Below, piece after piece: positions 41,616-49,617 of a stretch of DNA of 64,000 nucleotides. The DNA comes from JAGQRJ01 sp041402045. GTDB lineage: Bacteria > Planctomycetota > J058. The translations under genes and the position numbers were made by a program. Each line of letters opens with the position of its first letter. Position 1 is the first letter of the stretch. The notes beneath the pieces are model-generated. The model worked only from the letters and a program-made list of their open reading frames with translations, did no database searches and was not told where the DNA came from. The stretch covers positions 1-64,000 of the forward strand of contig JAWKSZ010000030.1 in NCBI GenBank assembly GCA_041402045.1, given 5' to 3'.

Positions 41616-44114
41616 CTACCGCAGCTCGAGCACCAGGCCCTCGCTGCGCAGCAGCCGCGGGTGCAGGACCGGCACTCCCAGCTCTTCCACGGGCAGAGGC
41701 TGGGACAGGGAGGTTGAGTAGGGAGTGCCCCAGGCCGGTGCCTCGCAGAACGCTGCGTAGAGCGTCACGCGCTTGGGGCCGGCCTCCGGCAGGATCTCTC
41801 CCAATCGCGCCCGGTTGAGTTTCACCTTCCACGTGTGGACTTCGCCGGCGGAGAGCGCGTCCCTGGGGATCCCCTTCCCCGAAAAGAAGAAGTTGCCGTA
41901 GGAGCTGTCCTGGGCGGACCCCTGGAGCCAGGTTCCGTCGTCGCCCAGGCAGGCGAACAGCAAACAGTGCCGTTCGGAGCCGACCACGGCACTCGTGTCC
42001 TCGACGTGGAGCGAGATCCGCCACTCCAGATCGACAGGGGTGCCTTTCCCCTGCTCGAGCGTCAGGCGCAACCCCTCGGCTTCAAGGGGCAACTCCTCGA
42101 GGGATGTCGGCGGGGCGATCACCTCGCTGAACCACTTCGCCCTGGGTTCGAGCGCCACGCTGTATCGATCCCAGGTGTGTCGCTCGAGACCAAACCAAGA
42201 AGGCGACCCGTGTCCCCAGCGCAGCGCCGGCTGGTCGACCCCAGGAAATGTCTCGGGGGGGTGCCCGGAGAGCACGACGCGCTCGCCTTCTCGCAGGACG
42301 AGCGGAGCGTCCACGCCTCCAGCCCGAATCACGTAGGCCCCAGGTACCGTTGGGCCCCACACCCTCCTTAGACCTCCGCCCGGGGAAACTCGGAAGACCT
42401 CCGGGGAAACTCGGAAGACCTCGCCCCCGCCCGTGTCTTCGGCGAACTCCAGTGAAGCCAAGGGCTGCGGCCGACGCCGCGGCAGACACTCGACGAGCGC
42501 CCGGGCTCGCCCCACCGGGTCGACGCGCAACCCGCTTCGTCCTACGCCCGTGACCACTCCTCGCACCCCAACCCGAGGCCTGATCACCTCGGGCTCGTCT
42601 TGATTCCTGAAGAACCAGTCGTCCGCTTCGAGGCGGCCGTCGATGCGCCGCCGGGTGACGTCGTCGACCGGGGCGCCGAGCAGAGCGGCTGACCCCTCGC
42701 GGAGCAGCGGGACGTGCCAGTTATCGTCGAGTTGTCCTACCACGGAGTAGAGGCGCTCGTCGCCCACTCCAAGCACCAAGGCCTCGTCCCCTGGCGCCGC
42801 GAAGGACCCGACCTCCACGTCGAGCAGGTCGAGTCCTTCGACCCGGAGCACGGCCAGCCCCCCAGCGTCGCCCGGGGTGTAGCGGACTTTGCGCCGCCGA
42901 AGCTCCCCTTCGAACCAGATCTGAGCCCACTCCCTCTTCGAGGCCTCGCGCTCCTCGACCGCCCCGAGCGAGACCTCGCCCCCGAGATCGGACATGCGCT
43001 GGGTGTCCTCGTGGAAACCGCGCAGAAGGTATTCGGTCTCGAGTTGGTGCCCCTGCTCGGCGTGCAAGGCGCAGCGCAGCGCGAGCGCAGGGTCGCCGTC
43101 CTGCGGACGAACGAGGGCCCGCGCGGTGACCACGACGCCCAGCGCTGCCACCCCCGACCCGTGGACCTCCTCGAGCAACTCACGCCCGTCTGAGGTGCAG
43201 GCGTAGAGCCGCACCTCGATCCCCACCACGCTGCGCAGGAGGCTCGCCTCCTCCCGCGGCGGGAAGTCAAAAGGCTCGAGGGGCGCCGAAGGGCCGGGGA
43301 CCTGGTCGCCGTGCCGACCCTCGAGCGCGCTCACGAGGAAGACGAGATCGCGCTCGGGCAGCGTCGCGGGGTCAGCCCTTGCGACGAAACGCCGATCTTG
43401 GCTGTCGGCGCTCCGCGCGACGAGCCGTTGTATCTCTGCCCAGAGCTCTTGGCGCCGCTCCGGTGAGAGCGGGCGCGCGAGGTCGAGGAACAACCGCTCG
43501 TTCGCGAGTCCCTCCTTCAGGGCGACAACCACCCTCTCGACCAACCACGGAGGGACGGGTGGCCCCGCGGAAGCGATCGCTTCGAGCTCGGCGCGGGCCT
43601 CGTCAGGGCCAAGCACCTGGACACGTCCGCGGCAGCGAGGCTCGCTGCTGTCCCTCGGGGGTTCGATTCGCACCTCGTGAGAGCCCGGCGGGAGGAGCCT
43701 CGAACCCCAGAGCTCATGTCCGTTCCTTGCGGGGAAGGCGCCCGACCACACGCCGCCGATCCACCCCCCGTCACCGGCTGCGCCGTTCACGTGCACGAAC
43801 TGTCCTGGCGCGACTCGCGCGGGGATCACCTCCACCCACTGGGGCTCCGGAGTTGGCTGGACCGCTTCCGGGGTGTACTCGGAGCGGGTGACCGTCAGCC
43901 AGGAGGGGAGCTCAGGCGAAGGCGGCGCGGGGATCACCTCGATCAACTGTGGCTCCGGAGTCGCCCGGACCGGCTCCGGCGAGCCCACGCTGGGGGTGAT
44001 CGTCACCCAAGACGGCAACTCAGGGGGAGGCGCTTCCTCCGCGGGCGTCGAGACGCAGCGTGCGCAGGTCAGGAGCAGGCAGGGCGCGAGGAGGCGAACG
44101 AACGAGCGACGCAT
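41616..44114 (-). CDS. Large lipoprotein with duplicated N-terminal segment and trypsin-like fold remnant
   Basis: Protein of 832 residues with a lipoprotein-like signal (LLLTCARC). Two ~38-residue repeats follow: ELPSWVTITPS...TPEPQLIEVIPA and ELPSWLTVTRS...TPEPQWVEVIPA. Residues ~295-500 resemble a trypsin-like (HtrA-type) domain in order (HGSGVAALGVVVTARALV, LAVLRVEGLDLLDV, GDEALVLGVGDE), but the catalytic His position reads RAL and no GxSGG is seen, so it is probably inactive. The C-terminal 130 residues look beta-rich. A short EVFRVSP duplication occurs near 575. Function unknown; likely a surface protein. Confidence 0.72.
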   Translation of the reverse strand: MRRSFVRLLAPCLLLTCARCVSTPAEEAPPPELPSWVTITPSVGSPEPVRATPEPQLIEVIPAPPSPELPSWLTVTRSEYTPEAVQPTPEPQWVEVIPARVAPGQFVHVNGAAGDGGWIGGVWSGAFPARNGHELWGSRLLPPGSHEVRIEPPRDSSEPRCRGRVQVLGPDEARAELEAIASAGPPVPPWLVERVVVALKEGLANERLFLDLARPLSPERRQELWAEIQRLVARSADSQDRRFVARADPATLPERDLVFLVSALEGRHGDQVPGPSAPLEPFDFPPREEASLLRSVVGIEVRLYACTSDGRELLEEVHGSGVAALGVVVTARALVRPQDGDPALALRCALHAEQGHQLETEYLLRGFHEDTQRMSDLGGEVSLGAVEEREASKREWAQIWFEGELRRRKVRYTPGDAGGLAVLRVEGLDLLDVEVGSFAAPGDEALVLGVGDERLYSVVGQLDDNWHVPLLREGSAALLGAPVDDVTRRRIDGRLEADDWFFRNQDEPEVIRPRVGVRGVVTGVGRSGLRVDPVGRARALVECLPRRRPQPLASLEFAEDTGGGEVFRVSPEVFRVSPGGGLRRVWGPTVPGAYVIRAGGVDAPLVLREGERVVLSGHPPETFPGVDQPALRWGHGSPSWFGLERHTWDRYSVALEPRAKWFSEVIAPPTSLEELPLEAEGLRLTLEQGKGTPVDLEWRISLHVEDTSAVVGSERHCLLFACLGDDGTWLQGSAQDSSYGNFFFSGKGIPRDALSAGEVHTWKVKLNRARLGEILPEAGPKRVTLYAAFCEAPAWGTPYSTSLSQPLPVEELGVPVLHPRLLRSEGLVLELR

Positions 44115-44159
44115 GAGGGGCTCCCAGCCAGATCCTACGCGTCCGGGCGGATTGCGTCC

Positions 44160-46652
44160 TCAGGCCTTCCAGCGGAGGGGGTAGTCCCTGTACCCCTCCC
44201 GGGCCACGAGCAGCGCGACGTCGGGGTCGCGCGACTCACGGTCGAGCGGGAGCCCCAGGGCCTGGGCGAAGGTCTCGTCGTAGGCGCGAAACGCGGCGAC
44301 CACCTCGTCCGAGACCTCGGGGTAGACCTCGTAGGCCACGAGCCGCTCGTCCTCGCTGATCGCCAGGACCTGCCGAGCGACGAAGGTCTCGCCGGCGCGG
44401 GCGTAGACCACGGCCTTGTTGGCGTCGAGGGCGATCGCCGCCGCCATGCAGGCATAGCTCCCGCCGAGGCCCACGCAGGAGCCGACGTGGGTGCCCAGGC
44501 GCAGGACCTCGAGCGGGTCGCGCTCGAGCCCGAGGCGCAGGGTGCGCCCGTTCGCGCGGTGGTTGAGCGCGATCCCGAGCCGCCAGCGCCGACGCAGGAC
44601 CTTGGGGTGGGCGGCGAACCATGCCGCGTTCAGGGGGTGACGTTGCACCTGGGGCTCCTCGCCCCGCGCCACCGCGCGCAGCACGCGGTTCAACCCGCGG
44701 CGGTTGTCGTCGACCCACCCCCGCAGCAGGAGCGCGTGGCGCACGCGCACGTCCTCAGCCGCCCGCGGCGCGAAGCCCAGGCTCGCCGCCTCGCGCTCGA
44801 CGACCGTGCGCCGGATCGCGTGCAGGGCCAACTCGGGCAGCGCCGCCAGCAAGCGCGCGCGGTGCGAGTCGAGCTGCGTGGCACGCAGGCTCGCCTCTCC
44901 CCGCAGGTGCGCGCGCAGACGGCGGCGCACTGGCTCCTGACCCCCGAGGCGTCCCAGCGCCTCGACCTGCGCCACCAGCTCGGGGAGCGGGAGGGCCTCG
45001 AGCGCCTCCCGCGTGGGGAGCCGCGGCTCGATCCAGCGCAGCGCGGCCTCCCGATCCGGCGCGGACAGCGCCCCCAGGGTTCGCGCGCAGCGCAGGTAGG
45101 CGCCGATCGCTCGGACGAAGCCGGCCCGGGCCAGGTCAGGGGCCCGGTCTGCGAGCGTGCCGGCGCCGGCCACGATCAACCGCGCGTCGTTGCCCCGCGC
45201 GCAGGCCTGCTCCACCGCGTTCCAGACTGCAGCGGGCGCGGCGAGGTAGCTTCCGAGGTCCGCGCGCTGGGCGAGCAGCCCGGCCACCGGGGTGGACGCG
45301 GCGCGGGTCCCGTGGGGGGGGCGGCAGAGGGTGGCGATCAGCTCAGCTACCTGTCCGAGTCGGGGGCCGGCCCCGGGTGCCCTGCCCACGCCCTCGCCCA
45401 CCAGCTCGACGGCCTTGGAGAGGTAGCCCGGCTCCACCGCGCGCAGCGTGGTCAGGAGCTCGCGCAGGGCCGTCGGCTCGATCGCCCCGCAGGGCCTGCC
45501 CCAGCGCGCAGACCGGGTGAGCACCTCTGCGACGCCGTAGCAGGTGCGCGGCGCGAGCTCCTGCCACCCGGGCTCGCGCAGCGCAGCGACCCAGCCGGGC
45601 AACCGCGCGCAGGACTCCCACAGGTCGAGGGCGAAGCACTCCCGCGCGTAGTCGTCGAGGTCCTCGTCCTCCCGGATCCGCTCCATGAACCCCACCACGG
45701 CGCCCTCGACGTCGCCGAGGTCCGGCAGGACCCGCTCCACCTGGCGCCGGGCGAAGTCGCAGGCGGGGTCGAAGCGCTCAGCGAGCGCGACCCCGGCGCG
45801 GAACCAGGCCAGGTCGCCGTGATCCACGAGCGCGCGCAGCGCGTCCCGCAGTCGCGCGACTCGGGTGGCCTCAGCAGAGACCTCCGCGATCCAGGCCAGA
45901 GCTTCGCGCGCCGCCGCGTCCGGGCCCTCCGCCAGGAAGAGGAGCGCGCCGCTCGAGGCGAGCGCCCGCAGCAGCGCCAGGCGGGGCGCGCCGGGCTCGA
46001 GCGCGGCGAGGAGCGTAAGCCAGGCCTCAGCCCCCTGCGCGGAGGTCACCGCCGCGATCGAGGCGACCTCCGCGCGCAGGCCCACGTCGGCGTCGAGGTC
46101 GAGGGCCCAGTAGAGCGCGAGCAGTCGGCGCCGAATCTCGGGAGAGGCGCTGCGCTGGGTCCAGCCCAGGGACCTCGCAAACCCCGCAGGCTCTACCGGC
46201 CTTACGCGCGGGAGCTTGCGCCAGCGCCCGCGCAGCTCGCGCAGCCCTCCGGCGGAGCAGAGCACGGGCCTCAGGTCGACGAGGGGCGGCCCCGGGGGCT
46301 TGGGAGGCCGGACCTTCGTGCCCTGGTAGCCCCGCGGGTGCGCCGCGGTGCGGCGGGGGAGCGCGCGGGGTCTCCCGAAGCCCTCGGGCAGCACGGCGTG
46401 TCCGCGCGCGTCGGGGTCGACCACGGTCTCGGCGAGCACCCGCCGCGCGGCGGCCTCGACCTCGGGCCCCAGGTCGAGCACCCGGCCGAGGAGCTCGTGG
46501 GCCGCTCGCAGCCGGGCCACCCGCGCCGCGAGGGGCGCGGGCAGCGCCTCGATCGGCAGCCGGATCTCGCGATAGCCGCCGTCGTCTGCTGCGCGGCTGA
46601 GCACGGCTTCGAGCCCCGTCGGCTGACGGAGCAGCGCTACGAGCACGTCCAC
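44160..46652 (-). CDS. Large conserved-type protein of unknown function
   Basis: GTG 46652 follows GGGAGG; 830 residues, soluble. The first ~560 residues are Ala/Leu/Arg-rich helices that look like HEAT-type repeats. The C-terminal ~200 residues have a distinct motif series: LRLGTHVGSCVGLGGSYACM, AIALDANKAVVYAR and FVARQVLAISEDERLVAYEVYP. That order seems conserved in similar proteins I recall from Myxococcota and Planctomycetota, but I cannot name a function. It is the second of three large leftward genes of unknown role at 41616-47435. Confidence 0.68.
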   Translation of the reverse strand: MDVLVALLRQPTGLEAVLSRAADDGGYREIRLPIEALPAPLAARVARLRAAHELLGRVLDLGPEVEAAARRVLAETVVDPDARGHAVLPEGFGRPRALPRRTAAHPRGYQGTKVRPPKPPGPPLVDLRPVLCSAGGLRELRGRWRKLPRVRPVEPAGFARSLGWTQRSASPEIRRRLLALYWALDLDADVGLRAEVASIAAVTSAQGAEAWLTLLAALEPGAPRLALLRALASSGALLFLAEGPDAAAREALAWIAEVSAEATRVARLRDALRALVDHGDLAWFRAGVALAERFDPACDFARRQVERVLPDLGDVEGAVVGFMERIREDEDLDDYARECFALDLWESCARLPGWVAALREPGWQELAPRTCYGVAEVLTRSARWGRPCGAIEPTALRELLTTLRAVEPGYLSKAVELVGEGVGRAPGAGPRLGQVAELIATLCRPPHGTRAASTPVAGLLAQRADLGSYLAAPAAVWNAVEQACARGNDARLIVAGAGTLADRAPDLARAGFVRAIGAYLRCARTLGALSAPDREAALRWIEPRLPTREALEALPLPELVAQVEALGRLGGQEPVRRRLRAHLRGEASLRATQLDSHRARLLAALPELALHAIRRTVVEREAASLGFAPRAAEDVRVRHALLLRGWVDDNRRGLNRVLRAVARGEEPQVQRHPLNAAWFAAHPKVLRRRWRLGIALNHRANGRTLRLGLERDPLEVLRLGTHVGSCVGLGGSYACMAAAIALDANKAVVYARAGETFVARQVLAISEDERLVAYEVYPEVSDEVVAAFRAYDETFAQALGLPLDRESRDPDVALLVAREGYRDYPLRWKA

Positions 46653-46694
46653 GTCGGGCCTCCCGACGCAGGACGCGCGAGGCGCCGCCGCCTG

Positions 46695-47435
46695 TCAGCC
46701 CGCGACGCCCTTCGCGACCGGATCGCCGCGCCCCAGCGCCCAGGGCACGACGTCGCGGGCGGCGGTGGCGCGCACCCTCTCGAACCCGCCAAAGACCTGG
46801 CCCAGCTCGAGCTCGATCTCCCGTAGCCCCCACGAGCGCAGCGGATCCGCCTCGCCCAGCGCCAGGAGCACGTGGTTGGCCGCGCCCGCGACGCAGGTCC
46901 CGGCGACGTGGCCGAACTCCTCGCTGGCGACGTTCGTCGCCTGCCAGGCGTCGAGGGCCAGGACCCGCAGCACACCGAGCGGCTCGGCGTCCCGGGAGAC
47001 GAAGGCCCGCTCGGCGTGGTCGACCAGAGCCGCCAGCAGGTGGAAGGTCTCCGCCGCCTCCGAGTCGGTCACGTCGCTGCCGAGGAGGGCCTCCCAGCGC
47101 GTGAGGGCGGCCCCCGCCAAGGCCAAGGCGACGCGGGTCTCGACCTCCCAACCCAGCGGCGTCGGCGCTCCCCCACCCTCGGCCCGCGGTTGGTCGGCTC
47201 GCGCGAGCCCGCGCAGCCACTCCACGAGCTGCAAGTCCGGCGCGGGCCCGTAGGGCGGCGGCGGCTCGGCGACCGCGGCCACCGCCGCGGGGTGCCCGAG
47301 GTAGGCCGCCGCCCGCAGTCGCCCGGGATCGAAGGCGCCCTGCCGCACCAACTCGCGCAGCCAGGCCGCCTCGTCTTCGACGCGCCCGCCCTCGCGCCAG
47401 CGCCGCTCCAGCTCCCGGACGTGTTCGTCGCTCAC
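46695..47435 (-). CDS. Hypothetical protein with SMI1/MolR-neighbour-type N-terminal motif
   Basis: Starts at GTG 47435 (246 residues); the upstream open frame to 47750 crosses the threonine aldolase start. The opening LERRWREGGRVEDEAAWLRE followed by LRAAAYLGHPAA resembles a short repeat found at the start of many repeat-rich Planctomycetota/Myxococcota proteins. The rest is helical with no catalytic motif. It lies 42 bases upstream of the 830-residue protein and probably belongs to the same transcript. Confidence 0.65.
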   Translation of the reverse strand: MSDEHVRELERRWREGGRVEDEAAWLRELVRQGAFDPGRLRAAAYLGHPAAVAAVAEPPPPYGPAPDLQLVEWLRGLARADQPRAEGGGAPTPLGWEVETRVALALAGAALTRWEALLGSDVTDSEAAETFHLLAALVDHAERAFVSRDAEPLGVLRVLALDAWQATNVASEEFGHVAGTCVAGAANHVLLALGEADPLRSWGLREIELELGQVFGGFERVRATAARDVVPWALGRGDPVAKGVAG

Positions 47436-47541
47436 GGGGGTGAGCCTACCCGCGCGGGACTTCCCCGGGGGACGCCGCGCGAGGAGCCTACGTCCCGACG
47501 CCGGGCCCGGGAGGGTGCTAGAACGGCGCCACGGAGGCCCT

Positions 47542-48594
47542 ATGCAGATCACCGCCGACTTCCGCAGCGACACCGTCACGCGTCCGACCCCCGACATGCG
47601 GCGGGCCATGGCCGAGGCCGAGGTCGGCGACGACGTGTTCGGGGACGACCCCACGGTCAAGCGCCTGGAGGAGACCGCGGCGGCGCGGTTCGGCAAGGAG
47701 GCCGCGCTGTTCGTCCCGTCGGGGACCATGGCGAACCTGATCGCGATCAAGCTGCACAGCCAGCCGGGGGACGAGGTGTTCCTCGAGGAGCTGGCCCACA
47801 GCTACAACTTCGAGGTCGGCGGGGCGGCGCAGTTCGCGGCGGTGCTCACCCGGCCGCTGCCGAGCGACAAGGGCAAGCTCGACCCGGCCCTCGTCGAGCG
47901 CCTGGCGCGGCCGGGGGACCTGCACGCGCCGCGCACCGCGCTCCTGATCGTGGAGAACACCCACAACTTCCACGGCGGGCGGATCGTGCCCCTCGACCAC
48001 CTGGCCCGGTTGCGGGCGGTGACGAAGGCCAAGGGCGTCGCGCTGCACATGGACGGCGCCCGGCTGTGGAACGCGATCGTGGCCAGCGGCGTGACCCCGC
48101 CGGAGTGGGCGGCCCAGGTCGACTCGCTCATGTTCTGCCTCTCGAAGGGCCTGGGTGCGCCGGTGGGCAGCCTGCTCCTGGGCACCGGCGAGTTCGTCGA
48201 GCGCGCGCGGCGGGTGCGCAAGGTGCTCGGCGGCGGCATGCGCCAGGCGGGCGTCCTCGCGGCGGCGGGGCTCCTGGCCTTGGAGCACGGCCCCGAGCAC
48301 ATGCGCCAGGACCACCTCCACGCCAAGCGCCTGGCCGAGGGCATGGCCGCGATCGAGGGCTGCACCCTCGACCCCAAGAGCGTGGAGACGAACATTCTGT
48401 TCATGACCACCGCCGCCGGCGCCCCGAGCTACGGCCCGATCGCGGAAGGCCTGGCCGCGGCGGGGATCCTGGCGGTGCCCCTGGGCGAGCTGGGGATCCG
48501 CTTCGTGCTCCACCGCGACGTGAGCCTGGCCGGGGTCGAGCGCTGCCTCGAGCTCCTGGGCGAGCTGATCCCCGCCCACGGGCGCGCCTCGTGA
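47542..48594 (+). CDS. ltaE: Low-specificity L-threonine aldolase
   Basis: ATG 47542 follows ACGGAGG. The 350-residue PLP enzyme has FRSDTVTRPT at the start, GDDPTVKRLEE, the PSGTMANL motif, and the Schiff-base lysine K202 in CLSKGLGAPVGS. It cleaves L-threonine/L-allo-threonine to glycine and acetaldehyde. Its stop overlaps the start of the asparaginase-like gene. Confidence 0.93.
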   Translation: MQITADFRSDTVTRPTPDMRRAMAEAEVGDDVFGDDPTVKRLEETAAARFGKEAALFVPSGTMANLIAIKLHSQPGDEVFLEELAHSYNFEVGGAAQFAAVLTRPLPSDKGKLDPALVERLARPGDLHAPRTALLIVENTHNFHGGRIVPLDHLARLRAVTKAKGVALHMDGARLWNAIVASGVTPPEWAAQVDSLMFCLSKGLGAPVGSLLLGTGEFVERARRVRKVLGGGMRQAGVLAAAGLLALEHGPEHMRQDHLHAKRLAEGMAAIEGCTLDPKSVETNILFMTTAAGAPSYGPIAEGLAAAGILAVPLGELGIRFVLHRDVSLAGVERCLELLGELIPAHGRAS

Positions 48595-49544
48595 GCGGCG
48601 TCGTCGTCGTCCACGGCGGCGCCGGCGTCATGCGCAGCCTGGCCGGCGAGCAAGAGCTGGCCTATCGCGAGGGCCTGCGCGCGGCGGCGGCGGCCGGGCG
48701 CGACGCCCTCGCTCAGGGCGCCGACGCCCTCGAGGCCGCGGTGGTCGCCGTGCGCAGCATGGAGGACTCGGGGGTGTTCAACGCCGGGCTCGGGTCGTGC
48801 CTCGATCAGGACGCGCGCTACTCGCTGGACGCCTCGCTCATGCGCGGCCACGACCGCGCCGCCGGCGGCGTGGGCGCGGTGACCGCGACCTACCGCGCGA
48901 TCGACCTCTGCCGCTCGATCCTGGACGAGGGCCGGCACGTGCTCCTCGTCGGCCCCGGCGCGGATCGGCGGGCCCAGGCCCTGGGGCTCCCGCCGCTCCC
49001 CGACCCGCCGGCGGACAAGCTCGCGACCCACGCCGAGCTCCAGACCAAGGCCCAGCGGGTCGAGGACCTGGGTTCGGTCGGGCGCCCCGACGACGACGGC
49101 GCGGGAGACGTGGGCAGCGACACGGTGGGCGCGGTCGTGCTCGACGAGCTCGGGCGCTGCGCGGCGGCCAACTCCACCGGCGGGCTGTGGCTCAAGCTCC
49201 CCGGGCGGGTGGGGGACTCGGCCCTCGTCGGCGCGGGGCTCTTCGCCTGCGACGAGCTGGGCGGCGCGGCCTGCACCACCGGGATCGGCGAGCGCATGAT
49301 CCGCGCCCTGACCGCCAAGCTCGCCTGCGACGCCCTGGCCCAGGGCGCCTCGGCCCAGGAGGCGGCCGAGCACGCGATCGCCGACCTCGAGCGCCGCTTC
49401 GGCCCCGACTCGGGCGGGGTGATCGTGGTCGACGGCCAGGGCGGCGTGGGCGCCGCCCTCAACACCCGGGGCATGGGCCGCGCCGTGGCGCGGGTCGGGG
49501 ACGACGCGATCCCCGTGGCGGTGTGGCCCGACGAAGGCTGGTAA
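48591..49544 (+). CDS. Isoaspartyl peptidase/L-asparaginase (Ntn-hydrolase)
   Basis: GTG 48591 overlaps the ltaE stop. The 317-residue proenzyme has VVVHGGAG near the start. The autocleavage nucleophile is Thr178 in GSDTVGAVVLD, with ANSTGGLWLKLPGRVGDS (substrate and structural loop) and the TTGIGERMIR segment near 230. It processes itself into two subunits and hydrolyses isoaspartyl dipeptides or asparagine. Coupling to threonine aldolase suggests amino-acid catabolism. Confidence 0.92.
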   Translation: MSGVVVVHGGAGVMRSLAGEQELAYREGLRAAAAAGRDALAQGADALEAAVVAVRSMEDSGVFNAGLGSCLDQDARYSLDASLMRGHDRAAGGVGAVTATYRAIDLCRSILDEGRHVLLVGPGADRRAQALGLPPLPDPPADKLATHAELQTKAQRVEDLGSVGRPDDDGAGDVGSDTVGAVVLDELGRCAAANSTGGLWLKLPGRVGDSALVGAGLFACDELGGAACTTGIGERMIRALTAKLACDALAQGASAQEAAEHAIADLERRFGPDSGGVIVVDGQGGVGAALNTRGMGRAVARVGDDAIPVAVWPDEGW

Positions 49545-49617
49545 CCGCCGAAGATTCGGCGTCGTTCGGCCCTCAGGGCTTTGCTAACGTGCGCGACCCC
49601 AAGGGAGCGCTCGGGTT

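Noticed and set aside
43655..43680. tRNA-like T-loop (GGTTCGATTC)
   Set aside because: No cloverleaf forms around it and it lies inside the lipoprotein gene, where it encodes part of a Pro/Glu-Arg stretch.
46872..49544. An 890-residue asparaginase fusion
   Set aside because: The upstream two thirds are antisense or shifted readings of the hypothetical gene and ltaE; the Ntn domain starts at GTG 48591.
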